Positions 32,773-44,430 of a DNA stretch of 64,000 bases are shown here, one piece after another. The stretch lies in the NCBI GenBank assembly GCA_020744425.1, contig JAGMUV010000014.1:496001-560000 (forward strand), given 5' to 3'. Under the pieces are notes generated by a model, which was given only the letters and a program-made list of their open reading frames with translations, was not told the origin of the DNA and did not search any database. A program made the translations under genes and the position numbers. Origin of the DNA: Dactylonectria macrodidyma. Taxonomy: Eukaryota > Ascomycota > Sordariomycetes > Hypocreales > Nectriaceae. Numbering within the stretch: position 1 is the first letter of the stretch; the number at the start of each line of letters is the position of its first letter.

Positions 32773-35281
32773 ATGCATCTTCTTCAACGATTTGTTTTTG
32801 GGCTAACGCTCTTCGCCCCGTCACAGGGCAGAGTTTTACACAAATCGAATATCCCAGAGGCTCGCTACGCCAATGTGAGCGACTCGAAGTTCATCGCCGC
32901 CCCCAAGGACACACTGATCTTGACGGCCGCAAATGACTCCCCCGCCGTGGTTATTTTGGACTATCAACACGCCGTCGAAGGGCTTCCAACCTTCGAAGTT
33001 GTCAGTACCGAAGGCGACACGTCGGTCTTTGAGATTACATATGGCGAATCCAAGAAAGCCTTGGACGATTACATGGTGAGGCGTTGGAAAGAAATATCTC
33101 GATGAAAGTACTAATATGATTCAGTCCGATGGGCCAATACCTCTTGCTGCCGCCATGGATACGTATAGGGTCAATCGTTACAACATAACCGCTCCCGGAA
33201 AAATCAGCAATCGCCTTATTCAAGGCGCCTTTCGATACCAAAAGTTCAACCTGTCCTCGCATGGAGCACTAACTCTAAGGAACATGGGCGTCACACCTTC
33301 CATCGACAATACCCCAATTTCCCAGTTGCCCGGCAGATTCAACTCCTCAAGCGAAAAACTCAACCGCATTTGGTCGGTTGGTGCGCGGACCGTCCAGATG
33401 ACTGAGATCCCCAAGGACAGTATCCCGAATTTTCACGAGGCCTCCTCTGAAGGTTCCCTGGTGGATAGTCTGGCGCCACAGGTTCATGGTTCCATGTTGG
33501 CCGCCCAGTTGCTCTACTACACTATGAGTTTTGAGGTCAAGCCTCTCGCTGGCGGCTTCGGGTTCACAGTGCTGTCAGACACTCTGAACGTGGGTATCTA
33601 CATTTCATGCGACGTCGGCAAGCAGAAAATCACGGCCCACGTGGGTTCGACAGCGGAGGACGATGTCCTCGAGTCTTTTCCCTTTCCAGCAAACGTTTAC
33701 CTGTCACTTGACCAGTGGCACTCCGTCAAGACCGATGTGGCCATGACGGATATAACTGTCACCATAAACGGCATCCAGCTTCTTAAAATGACCCAAACCT
33801 CTCGATTCTTTGGATCATTCGGGTTCGGTGCGTCGTTTGGCCATCGTGCTATCTTCCGGAACCTCTCCGTCTCAAGTCAGGAGGGCGAGATCTTCTCCTA
33901 CAGCTTGACAGACAAGTCCTACCTCGCAGACTTCTTCATGGGATCCAATCCTCTAGATATCATTGTCGATGGCTCCCGTCGGGATCGCATCGCTTACACA
34001 GGCGATTTGGACATTGCTGGAACAGCAGCCTTGGTCAGCACACATGGACTCGATTACATATTGGGCTCATTAGATCTTCTCGGATCATATCAAGCCTCAC
34101 CTGGATTCTTTATTCCTACCGCCAAGATTCAATAAAAGCCTTTGGCAGAGCCTCTTGACGTCAACATCACGGGCTTGATTGGTTACTCCTTCAACTTCCT
34201 AACTGCTATTGCTGAAACCTATATGCACACCGGCGATACCAATTTTGCTCAGAAATGGGCTCCCAAAGTTAAAGAGATGCTCGATTGGGCAGATTCTCAA
34301 TGCCTCGAAAATGGGCTGTTCAACGTCTCTGATTCATCGTTTGGTGGAGATTGGAACTACTATGATCCTACTCAGAGTGGCGTTGTCACCAAGTTCAACG
34401 TGCTGTACGCTTACGCACTCCAAGAATGTCAATTTCTTCTAGCCGATGGTGGCATCGACGTTGCAGTGTACCAGACGCGCCTGAAAGAGCTTCGTTTAGC
34501 TATCGATAGCAACCTTTGGAGTGACAAACTCCAAGCCTACTACCTGTCCGAAGCCCTGCCTGGTGGATTTAGTCAAGACTCAAACGCGATCGCCGTCCTG
34601 GCTGGCGTCAATGTCAACTCAAACCACTCGTCGCGTATCATTTTGTCTACTCTGTCGGAGTTGATGAAGCCTGCTGGGCCTCTTGCCTTTTCTGAGAGCA
34701 TCATTGCTGCGGGATTCCAGTCATATATCAGCCCTTACGCATCTGCGTACCATCTACGTGCCGCAATGGCCTCGAATGACAGTCAAGGAGCATTGACGTT
34801 GCTAGAGAACCTCTGGCTCCCCATGGCCGATAAAGAGAATGCCAACTATACTGGGACTTTCTGGGAGACGCTCGACCAGGATGGTAGACCGGGGCTAGGG
34901 TTGTTTACAAGTCTTTGCCACGGTTGGGCGACAGGACCAACGGCCGAGCTATCCAAGTACGTTCTCGGTGCCAGGCCTTCCAAGCCTGGATGGGTCAAGT
35001 TCAAGGTTGCCCCTCTGACGCTGGGGTTAACATCTGCCGAAGGGCGATTGCCGAGTAACAAGGGAAACGTCGACGTGAGCTGGCAATTCGACGGTGATGG
35101 GCTCCTGACCATGATTGTTGAAGCTCCAACTGGGACCAAAGGAATTGTGATGTTGCCTCAGCCATTGCTAGTGACAGCGGATGAGTCAAGATTTCTTGTC
35201 AACGGCAAGGAACAAGCCGGCCCTGAGTTTGAAGTAGTTGGGGGAACGCAATTTATTCTGACACAGTCGTTCAAGCTGTAA
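32773..35281 (+). pseudogene. Secreted alpha-L-rhamnosidase-like glycosidase broken by one nonsense codon
   Basis: Exons 32773-33075 and 33125-35281 (49-nt intron) read in one frame for ~818 codons, apart from a TAA at 34133-34135. The N-terminus is a signal peptide (MHLLQRFVFGLTLFAPSQG). A beta-rich half follows, with a laminin-G-like insertion (about 33500-33890), then the six-hairpin catalytic region of the GH78-like fungal family: DGSRRDRIAYTGDLDIA, GGDWNYYDP, SPYASAYHLRAA, FWETLDQDGRPG and SLCHGWATGPTAELSKYVLG. The stop sits between ..FIPTAKIQ and KPLAEPLDV.., with the frame intact on both sides, so a single CAA-to-TAA change would suffice. It would have cut rhamnosyl residues from extracellular polysaccharides or glycosides. 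A strain-specific mutation, readthrough or a base-calling error are alternatives. Confidence 0.8.
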
Positions 35282-35487
35282 CTCTTGAAATTAAAGGTAG
35301 ACGACGGAAGTCCTGGATGAATTGAAGCTAGCATGCCAACATGTTCCTATACTCTGTGTTTTTACAGTTCTCTAACTATTAAGGCAAGGATGACAACACG
35401 GAAGACAAGTAAATTGAGATGGCTGCAGTACCTGTACGCATCCCAGACTCCCTCCGTGTAGATGAATTACATATACGGAACGAGTGA

Positions 35488-36108
35488 TCACAGAATTGCC
35501 CCCAGCTGACACCCTGCTAAGTCTTCCTCGGGAAATTCGATACCGGGCAGCTCAACCTCGTCCGAGGTGATAGTGACAGCGCCGCTCAACCAACTCTCCC
35601 ATGACTCAGACTTTTCCCGGTCCATGTCCATCCGCAGGGTCCTCATGACGAACCTGTAAGAGCCGCTGGTAGTACGGATGAGTTCGGTACCATCCGGGGT
35701 GGCGAAGAGGCCAAAGAAGGGAATGGTATAGATGCCGGCGGCGGCGATGGTACCCACCACATCCAGGCCGACGGCGTTAGCTCTAACGGGCATGTAGGAG
35801 GTGGTGAGAGGGGCCTCGACGTCCTTGTCGAAGCCATAGCGGGTGGATTTGAAGGTGGTGTTAGCGTGGAGAACATCGATGCGCCACTCTAGGATGGGCT
35901 GGAGCCAGCGGTATGACAGGAAGACGGGGTCACCGTTCGTGAAGTTGAAGGAGATGTCGGCGGCGTTGCCAATGGACGTTTGGGTGAGGGTCGAGTTGAT
36001 GGAGGGCACGGTAGCACCAGCGGAGGAGCCGGTATCAAGGTACTGGGCCGTTTGGAAGTCGTATGTTGCTCCCATGAAGGGGACCGAGTACTGGGTGCCG
36101 TTGTCGAC
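35488..36108 (-). pseudogene. 5'-truncated C-terminal remnant of a subtilisin-like protease
   Basis: The minus-strand frame is open from a plausible splice acceptor (TAG at 36111-36109) to a TGA at 35488, 206 residues. It begins VDNGTQYSVPFMGATYDF, continues with FTNGDPVFLSYRWLQP.. and LEWRIDVLHANT, and ends GSYRFVMRTLRMDMD..ESWESWLSG. This is the pattern of the C-terminal Fn3-like domain of fungal extracellular subtilases. No S8 catalytic domain (Asp/His/Ser motifs) is present upstream: 36112-36800 shows no matching frame on the minus strand. The catalytic part is therefore missing, and the fragment is inactive as a protease. Confidence 0.55.
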
Positions 36109-36111
36109 CTA

Positions 36112-38365
36112 TCACAATGCCACTACGTCAGCATGGAATGCGCACTCCTCTTGTCACTGTGCAGTCGCGGTTCATGGACTCGACACAACCCATACTGATC
36201 TTCTACAGCTCGGCTAGCATGCGGGTTGGAATGACGAAATGGGTATGAAGACGACCAGGCATAGTTGCTAGTAGTTTAAATCATATGTGGATTTGCGTTT
36301 CCTATTTATTGCATATTTTAGCAGAGTAGCCGCGCGCCACTTTTGAAAGGTCAGAAAGGTTCCTCTTAGAGTCACAAAGTAGAAGAACTGATGCGAGCTT
36401 CTAGAGTCAAGGCCATAATAAGGGGCAGTTCTTTGGCCAGCGTCAGCCTTTAAACCACACAGCCGTTCCAGCGAGTGTCACCCACTCAAAGACTCCTCCA
36501 TCTCAGATGTTTGAGTATGTGGGCACAGTTGCAACTGCTTCTTGCGTTGTCTCCCCATTGTGCCGAGAACGAGGATTCAATCATTGGCGCAGATGACAAT
36601 TTCCCAAGTAGCAAAGACCAAGTGGCGAGGATAACGCAGGAACCAGACAATAGAAAGGGAGCCGCTGGGTAGTCTACTAAGGCTATCGCAAAGCTCTCCG
36701 AAAGGACTACAAGGCATTTGAATCCTAAGGGCTATTTGGATCATCTCAGAGCGCACATGTCAAGAGGGCGTCTTGAGTACACGACTGGAAAGCCAAAGTA
36801 CGACCATCGATGATGAAAGTGGATGAAGGCCAGGTTGAAGTTGGTATACTCGCAATTTTCTCTTGCCTTATTATATTATTATTCTATGTTTCTTTCCACG
36901 TTTGTTCCCTTTGCGATCGTACGGGGCCAATGTCCCAAGATATCGCGAATCTCCTCCCAGGTGCCGGCGGTCAGCCCCAGTTTAGATGATCAATTGACAG
37001 AAATTGTGACTTGAAGAAGGCTGCGCACTGGACTCTCTGAGCATACCTTAGCAACGTTTCCAAAGGGGTTTCAACTCTTCGAAAACGGTTTACTCTATAG
37101 CCCACGCTTCTCATCTAAAAAAAAAAAACTAACGCTCGTGGATGACTTTCGTAGTTCAACTACCTCCTCGATTACCTAGGGATGTTTAGTCTAGGGTAGC
37201 AGCCATACATAGGCAGCTCGCATGTTTTTGAGTAAATGCTGTATTTGTCACTCGTGACTTGAATGAGCCTCGGGGGCGTTCGCTGTTTTTGACTTATTTT
37301 GGATAGATTGGGCAAATCGAGTGATAATTAGCGCTGGTTGGCGGTGAGATCAAGTTTTGCATCTATGATTCAGTTTGTTTCGTGTTTGCCGCTCCCGCTT
37401 CAAAGAGCGAGGCACACGTGCAAGCCACAGCCAGAAAAAAGAGTTACGCGTTCGATGAGTGCCACGTAGGATTGTCCGCGCGTATCCGACGATCCCGATT
37501 ATTCTGCCTTCTAAACGAAGCCTTTACCTTGAGGGTGCGACGTTTTGCTCTAGGCAGCCAGATTTCTTTCTACGACTCAAATGCTTGATGGTTGAGTCTT
37601 GGCGGGACAAATACGTACGCACAAGCCCCAGCAGGCCTCAGCGTTGCAGGTGTGGCTGTGCAGTAGAAGTTTCAGCCGAACGTGTAACGTTGGGAAGGTT
37701 GCGCAAGCTTGTGATCCTATGCTGAAATGTCTGGCTCGGAATGGATTTTGTTGGGTTCAAAAATCTGCGAATCTCTTGGATTCTAGATCTGAGGGATCGG
37801 GTTTCTCGCCACATTTGTGTCTGGGGAGAGGGCGGCCTGCACAGCCACAGAAGAATCTGGTTTGCGCCACAGCGGCCCAACGGTAGCCAGGATGCAGGCT
37901 GCAGACTGCAGGCGAGCGGTTCTCTCCGAAATCCCCTGCAAAGGTCCATCTAGCTGCAGACGACCACTAGCAAACAAGCTCTCGGTACGGATACGCCGCA
38001 AGTTACTCGGCACTCCACATCTGAGTGGTGACAGGGGCGGACTATCTCCAACTCCAACTGGATGGGAGCTTTCTGGGCTGTGGCGCAGCATAGGCATGAC
38101 GCCAAGTGCCAAGCACATGCCCAAGCCACTAATTGGGTACCTAGAACTAGAGCGAACCTGCTGGCCGCGCAACCTGCAACCTGCCCTTCTGCCCAACCGG
38201 ACGGAGGCAACCAGCCAAGCTTGGCGGATCATGGCCCACACGTCATTCTCTTTGTCGGGAGTACAGATTGACGTACCTGGTAGTGTATAAAACTCGCCGT
38301 GGAGGGACAGCCTTGTTCTGTTTCTACCTCCGCCATCATATAAATCGCACACCTGCTGCAAGAGC
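36112..38365. other. 2.2 kb intergenic region
   Basis: No gene is supported. The minus-strand frame at 37783-38757 overlaps the dynamin gene and lacks any domain. Near the right end lies the dynamin promoter. Confidence 0.55.
38286..38292 (+). promoter_or_regulatory. TATA box of the dynamin-like gene
   Basis: TATAAAA lies 80 bp before the ATG at 38366, leaving room for a short leader. This supports the upstream of the two candidate start codons. Confidence 0.45.
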
Positions 38366-40984
38366 ATGGGATCACTGTTCGTCGCTCCTCTCCCACCAAA
38401 CCATCGAGACTCCCAACAAGGCTCCCACCAAGACGTTTCGCGAGCTGTTGCTGACTCCATGACCAGGCGCGAAATGCCCCCATCAATCGAGTCGTCCCTG
38501 GAGACCCAGGGCCTTGCCAACGAGCAGCGTGGTCTCCTGGACCTCATCGACAAATTGCAGTTTGCACAACTCGACAACATCAAGCTACCCCAAATCGTCG
38601 TCGTCGGTGACCAGTCTGCTGGCAAGAGTTCCGTTCTCGAAGCCCTCACCGGCACCCCGTTCCCTCGAGATGCTGGCGCTTGCACCCGTTTCGCCACCGA
38701 GATTCGCTTGCGCAGAGCCAAAGAAACGAAGCTGAAGGTGTCAATTATCCCGGACAAGACGCGCCCCTACAATGACCAGGCACGACTGCTGCAGTATGGT
38801 GACACCGTCTCCGGCACAACTGCGTTCGAAACCATGATGCGAGATGCGACCGAGCTCATTGCCCCTCGAAGCATTCCCGGCCGCTTTGCTGCCCGCGATA
38901 TCCTCGTCATCGAGAAGAGCGGTCCCGACATGCCTCTGCTGACCCTCGTCGATCTTCCTGGCTTGGTCCGAGTCGCCAACCGCGATCAATCCGAGGCCGA
39001 TATCCAGACCATCGAGGTCCTTTCCGACCGATACATGAAGAGCTCGCGAACTATCATCCTGGCCGTCATCGGAGGCAACAACGACTATGTCCAGGCCCCC
39101 ATTCTCAAAAAGGCCCGCCAATTCGATCCCACTGGATCCCGTACCATTGGTGTCTTGACCAAGCCCGACATGACGGAGCGCATCGGCCTCGAGGACAAGT
39201 TCATTGAGCTCGTCACCAACAAGGACAAGGAAAACAACTTCAAACTCGGCTGGTTTGTCCTGCTGAACCCTGGCCCCGGCGAGCGCTGGTTGACACCCGA
39301 GGACCGAACACAAAGAGAGGCCGAGTTCTTCACTCGCGGCAAGTGGGCTCATCTACCACCTCAGATGTGGGGAATCGCAGCCCTTCGTCAGAAGCTCAGC
39401 ACTCAGCTCCAACGGCATATCGGAAAGCATGTCAAGACTCTGCGCCGCCAGATCCAAGAGGCCCTTGAGGGTTGTGAAGCCCAGCTCAAAGCTATGGGAG
39501 CTGGAAAAGACACCGTTGAAGAGATGAGATTTGAGATGGGAGAGCTTTTCACCTCTTCCAACAACCTCGTCGTCCCCGCCGTCAACGGTAACTACAAGAA
39601 CCCTTTTGGAGAAAACTTCTTTGCCAGGCAGTCTAGCCCCAAGGGAACTCCCTCTCAGAAGCTCCGTGCTCGGGTCCGCGAGGAGAGTGAGCGGTTTGCT
39701 CGACGGTTCCGTGCGCATGGCCGTAAGGTCACTTTCCAGAATGACGTTCCTCCCGCTACTCCTGCTGCCAATCTTCCTGCGCCGGGTGTTGTTGGAGACC
39801 GCTCTAAGAAGGAGTTTGCCGAGCTTGAAGTTGAGCCGCTCCTTCGACAGATCCGTGGTAACGAGCTCCCGCTCGACTCCAATCCTCGCGCGCCTTACAT
39901 CCTCTTCCAGGACTACTCTCGGAACTGGCCAGTCCTGGCTCGGGAGTACAAAGACAACCTCGGTGTCATCTGCCACGAGTTCCTTGCCGATGTCATTGAC
40001 CACGTTTGGCCTATGCGTATGCGCGACCCGCTCCGCATGCACTTCCTTGAGGTGCAGATGAACGAGTTGATGGAGGGCGCAGATAAGGAGCTTGGCCGTC
40101 TGACCGACGATATGGAGCTCGAGGTTCAGCCCTTTGACCCCGAGTACGAGGATCGTTTGAGGAAGTGGCGGGCCGATGCGACGGCCAACGGCGGAACCTA
40201 CAGTGAGGCTGAAGAGGTCTTGGAGAAGATGCTTATCTACTACGACCTCACCGCTCGTATCTTCACCCGTAACGTCATCACTCAGGTCGTTGAGCGCCAC
40301 CTGCTCCTGGGAATGCTCCGCTTGTTCAACCCTATCGAGATTCTGCGGATGCGTGACGACACCATCGAGGCCATTGCCGCCGAGAACAAGGAGACTCGTG
40401 ACCGACGCAGAACGCTTCAGGCGCAGAAGAAGGCGATCGAAGAAGCCAGGACCATTTGCGCTGGCCTTGCCATGCGAAGCGAGCTAAGAGTCTACGATGA
40501 TGAGCCGGATGATGAGACTGCTACGGATGACGAGGAGCAACCCATCAACAGCGTCAACCGTCGTGCTGTGCCCGCGGTGCAAACCCAGCAGCCCCTCCGC
40601 TCGCACGATTCCGTTAGACGTGCTGGTCGTGATTCGCGGGAGGATCGTTCCAGCCGTACGCCCGCGACGCCCCAGGACGTTTACCAGAACAACCCCTACC
40701 GACCAGAGGCAAGCCGTCCAGAGGCTAGCCGACAAGATACCCATCGACAGGAGCGTCAAGACTCTAGCCGGGATTGGGAGCCCGTCTATCCTAGTCACCA
40801 GGAGCAACCCACCCAGCCGCCTCCACCACCTCCCCGACCTCAGAAGGTAGGCCTTGGCGATGCCGAGGCTTACTACGAGAACGCCGGGCGAACAGAGTAT
40901 TCGCACAGCCCCGGCCGCGATTCACGAAGAGAGAGCGCGAGACATAGACTTGCGAATGCGATGAGAATGGGCTCGCAGAATTAG
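38366..40984 (+). CDS. Dynamin-like large GTPase (fungal Mx-like family)
   Basis: A single exon of 872 residues from the first ATG. The next in-frame ATGs are at 38459 and 38474, and the first 31 residues are unlike the family, so the true start may be either. GTPase motifs are intact: G1 GDQSAGKSS near 82, the G2 threonine in CTRFATEIRLRR, G3 DLPGLV near 195 and G4 TKPD near 266. A middle/stalk region follows (about 350-620), with the GTPase effector region near 625-715 (ARIFTRNVITQVVERHLL). There is no PH domain. The last ~150 residues are disordered: acidic (DDEPDDETATDDEEQP), then Arg/Ser-rich, then Pro-rich (PTQPPPPPPRPQ). These proteins assemble on membranes and hydrolyse GTP. This fungal subfamily is large and its cellular role is mostly unknown; it is not the Vps1 or Dnm1 housekeeping type. 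Confidence 0.9.
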   Translation: MGSLFVAPLPPNHRDSQQGSHQDVSRAVADSMTRREMPPSIESSLETQGLANEQRGLLDLIDKLQFAQLDNIKLPQIVVVGDQSAGKSSVLEALTGTPFPRDAGACTRFATEIRLRRAKETKLKVSIIPDKTRPYNDQARLLQYGDTVSGTTAFETMMRDATELIAPRSIPGRFAARDILVIEKSGPDMPLLTLVDLPGLVRVANRDQSEADIQTIEVLSDRYMKSSRTIILAVIGGNNDYVQAPILKKARQFDPTGSRTIGVLTKPDMTERIGLEDKFIELVTNKDKENNFKLGWFVLLNPGPGERWLTPEDRTQREAEFFTRGKWAHLPPQMWGIAALRQKLSTQLQRHIGKHVKTLRRQIQEALEGCEAQLKAMGAGKDTVEEMRFEMGELFTSSNNLVVPAVNGNYKNPFGENFFARQSSPKGTPSQKLRARVREESERFARRFRAHGRKVTFQNDVPPATPAANLPAPGVVGDRSKKEFAELEVEPLLRQIRGNELPLDSNPRAPYILFQDYSRNWPVLAREYKDNLGVICHEFLADVIDHVWPMRMRDPLRMHFLEVQMNELMEGADKELGRLTDDMELEVQPFDPEYEDRLRKWRADATANGGTYSEAEEVLEKMLIYYDLTARIFTRNVITQVVERHLLLGMLRLFNPIEILRMRDDTIEAIAAENKETRDRRRTLQAQKKAIEEARTICAGLAMRSELRVYDDEPDDETATDDEEQPINSVNRRAVPAVQTQQPLRSHDSVRRAGRDSREDRSSRTPATPQDVYQNNPYRPEASRPEASRQDTHRQERQDSSRDWEPVYPSHQEQPTQPPPPPPRPQKVGLGDAEAYYENAGRTEYSHSPGRDSRRESARHRLANAMRMGSQN

Positions 40985-41361
40985 AACGAGAATATGTGAC
41001 TTGAGTATACTGCGACATTCCACGAGAACTTCGATAGATGCGATTGATGGTCGGCGTTGGGAAAGGGAAAGGGATGGGTTTGCTGTCTGACGAGCGATGT
41101 TATGACTAGGATCAGGGATGGGAAGCTTTTACACATGTATTATCTAGATGACCCTACACAAATTGATACAATAACCCAGAACTCTCTAGTCAAATCCCCC
41201 GTTCGTCCGCCGATGTGACATGCAGAATGCCGTGACTTGGAAACATCCAGACACAAAACGTTCGTACATAAGAGACTTATGGTCCTGCGAAAGTATAGAC
41301 CACTCATTATGTGTTGCTCTGAGCTTCGTGTATCGAGGTACTTTTCACCTCGTCATGTATG
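40985..41361. other. Convergent intergenic region
   Basis: 377 bp between the ends of the dynamin-like gene and the AAA ATPase gene. Only 3' sequence is seen. Confidence 0.6.
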
Positions 41362-43987
41362 CTAGTTGGCCTTGTGGGGCGAGGAGAAAGTGTCTAATCT
41401 TTCCGACTTCCTCTGAGCCCTGATACTCTCATCGCCGCGATGCAATTCCTTGAGATAGTCCTTGAAATCCCTCGAGAGCTCGACCACGGAGCGGAAGTGG
41501 GTGTCGTTTACGATCGTTTTGCCCTCCTCGTCCGTTTCCGCGTCGTACTCGGCCAAAGCCACGGCTGTTTGGAACGCTGCCGCGCAGAAAATGTCAGTAT
41601 TTTATGGCAGAAGAAAGGAAGAATTAATAAATGATCATTTTATGCTTGTGTCCTTGAATTATGGTGCGCTTACCATTTCGGATCTCTCTGCCATTCCACT
41701 TTACGGCGCGCATCTCTGCTCCGCGGATGTACTCCTTGGCATCAATGTTGAGGCGCATCGTGTCGCTCTTTTCTCGCGCAAGCTTGTCGATAAACGTCTT
41801 CCAGACCTTTTGTCGCTGCTCGTCGGTGAACTCCGGATAGTACAGCTGCACGTGTACACGCGAGATGAAGGCATCATCGAACGCGCCGACCCTGTTCGTT
41901 GTGAGGAAGAGGATGCCGTCGTAGTTTTCGAGCTCACGCAGGAACGCTGGATGAGTTAGCGACGGACTTTGTTGTATCTAAATCGTCCGATACGAACCTG
42001 CGACGAGACCATTGCGTACTAGGTCAGCTGTCGTTCGTTGCTCCATGAACACATCTGCCTCGTCAATGAGGAGAACTGCGCCCCAACTCCTGGCCGTCTT
42101 GAAGTTCCTGTTCAGGTTCGCCTCGACGTCAGCTACTGTTGTGCCAATGTCGCTTGGCGTGAGGATCATCAGCGGTCGTCGCGTGAAGGCTGCGATGCAT
42201 TCTTAGACGTCTCAGTTAGCACAGTTCCATGTGAATCAGAAGAGACCACTTTCGATTACCAGCTGTACATGTCTTTCCCACACCAGGCTTGCCGTGTAAG
42301 AGAAAGATGAGTCCGCTACCCTTGCCTTTGACAAAGTCGGCCGACCACATCCCCCCAGGTACGGTCTCACCGTTCTTGTTGCGCCGAGCAAAACTCTTTG
42401 ATAGCGCCTTGAGTAGATTCTTCCGGCTCTCGTTCATGACGAGGTTGTTGATCATGCTTTGATCAAACGAAGGCTCTTTAAAGTTGCGCACGTGTAGGCG
42501 TTCTGTACAGTGTGAGATACAAGTTGCTCAAGGGAGGGCTGAGAGGCTGGATACTCACCCCATCGCCGACTACCGAAGATGAAGGCCTTTATGTGCTGCG
42601 GGCAGAGCAAGTATTGATGCATCGATAGCTCCCACTCATCCGCATCCTCCCTGCAGATAGAGTTGTAGTCTTCGAACATGGAGCTGATTTGCGTGTAGTC
42701 GACGTCCTTTCGCTTCGCGCACACGGAGCAGGAACAGTTGGTGGACCAGTTTCGAAGGTCTGAGAGGTCCATTAGGTTGGGCTTCACCCATGGTTCCATG
42801 GTGAAATGGCTTTTCACGTCAGACATGACCAAGCTGTCCACCTTTGTGATTGTCAGTATTCGTAAGCTTGTTGCGATGTAAGAACTTGCCTCGTTGAAGG
42901 GAAACTCCGAGCTTGGGCCTCGATAGAGCTGACACTGTTTGATGAGCAGATCCCAGTACTTCTTGCCGAACTTGAGCTGTTCAGTAATGAGCTCGTTCGC
43001 GTTTCCATTTTCGGCTTGCTCTATGTCTTCCTCAGAGACGACCAAGATCTCTCGGTCGATGGGGTTCTCCCCGTCATACTTGCTGCGGCGGCTTTCTGAG
43101 GTGACTCGGCCGAGATACCGCCCATCGTACGCCAAGCTCCAGGCCAATATGTTCCAGTCTTCTGGCGGGTTGGTGAACGTGCCGCCCGTCAAGGAATGCA
43201 CGACTTCGGTGGTGAAGTCCGCCTCTCCTCGCCGGGGGGATATGATGGTGGTGCCCGGCTTGTGAGACACCCAATAGTACGCAAACGTGATGAAGCCGTT
43301 TTTGTTCCGTTCCTGCTCACGGCGGACATCCGGCATAATGTGCTCGTCGAGGAAGGCGAGAAGCAAGTCGATGTGTTCCTTGGCACCTCGCTCCCTCACG
43401 CAGAGCTCACTCGACTTTTGGCTTGCGCATTCCTCGCCAAACTGCGCCAGCTCGTCGTAGTGATGTACTAGGACCGGGTATGGCGACTTGATGGCTAGGA
43501 AGTCACCCGTCAGGTCTTGCGACGGGTAGTACTTGACCACGGATTGAATCGCGTTGATCAGGGCAAGAGAGTAAATGTTGATGTGATACGACGGCGGCGC
43601 CATGGCTGGAGCTGCGATTTGGTCGCCCTTGGCCGTCACTGTTTCCGCAACCCGCACTTTGAAGGTAGTGATGAGCTCAAACACGGGCTCGTGAATTTCC
43701 TCGGACGCTTTTTGTTCGAACCTGTGGGTTTCCGTATCTTCTTGGCGGAGAAGCTCGTCAGTCACCCGGTGGCGGTATTCCGCCCTATATCTAACCCAGG
43801 GCGCCTTCTTTGTTCTCTGAGGTTGGAACTGGTCCGCCTCTGCCGTCGTATCTGGTGTGAGCTGGTCTGTGGAGCCGTGAAGACCATGACTTTCCGTCTC
43901 TATTGTTGCATCAGTTGTAGTTGGCGTTGGTGTTATGGACTCGGCCTTGGCCTCAGTCATTGTCTCCATCGCCGTCTCCATCGTCAT
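41362..43987 (-). CDS. AAA+ ATPase with a long fungal N-terminal domain
   Basis: Six exons: 43987-42890, 42841-42559, 42502-42260, 42201-41998, 41946-41674 and 41576-41362, giving 771 residues. Residues ~1-460 are an acidic, disordered start followed by a domain found before AAA modules in many filamentous fungi (HHYDELAQFGEECAS.., GTTIISPRRGEADFTTEVVH). A SCSVCAKRKD Cys cluster lies near 420. The AAA module is complete: Walker A HGKPGVGKT near 530, Walker B VLLIDEADVF near 585, sensor 1 LFLTTNRV near 624, and a lid ending IRNAFQTAVALAEYD. Intron 1 (42889-42842, 48 nt) has a GC donor. It is a multiple of three and free of stops, so retaining it would add 16 residues. Expected to be a nucleotide-driven remodeller of proteins; the target is unknown. 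It is divergent from the DUF7708-type gene. Confidence 0.88.
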
Positions 43988-44430
43988 TGTAGCCGGATGA
44001 AGTTGTGGGTTGACAACTCCACGCCTTTAGCTCAGAGAACAGGAATTGTTTTGATTCTGATGCAAGGATGGGAGGCGTCAACGGCTCCATTAAATAGCTC
44101 GCGGACCATCCTACGACAAGGCTGACCTTCACAATCAGCGCAATATTGCAGGGTGGTTTTGGCCCCCAAATGCATATACAACCCTGGCAACCACGTGACC
44201 TCTTCTAACCAACGAAAGGTGCAGCATACTGGAGCTGAGAGAATGGGTGTAATGTTAGGCACCCTAGAACCGGGCGCAGCTTCTCGACAGTCGTCAGCGT
44301 TGTTTTGGCCTTAGCCACAATTCCGAGCTCTTTTGCAACCCCACTACGTATATCCTAGGTGGGAACATCCACTACACCTCCGATAATTCTTGCAATATTT
44401 AGGTTGCCATATTGAGTGGAATCAAATGCG
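43988..44430. promoter_or_regulatory. Shared divergent promoter, 443 bp
   Basis: The only sequence between two start codons facing away from each other. No clear TATA box is seen. A short out-of-frame ATG at 44426, five bases before the DUF7708-type start codon, opens a 7-codon frame overlapping that start, which could dampen its translation. Confidence 0.5.

Noticed and set aside
34034..34149. A possible intron that would remove the nonsense codon in the rhamnosidase-like gene
   Set aside because: The donor (GTCAGC) is weak and splicing would delete a region that looks conserved in the family (STHGLDYILGSLDLLGSY). A nonsense change is simpler, but this needs transcript data.
37783..38757. 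324-codon minus-strand frame across the dynamin start
   Set aside because: Arg/Ser/Cys-rich random composition and overlap with the conserved GTPase domain on the other strand.
39353..40300. 315-codon minus-strand frame inside the dynamin gene
   Set aside because: Lies entirely opposite a conserved coding region and has no motif.
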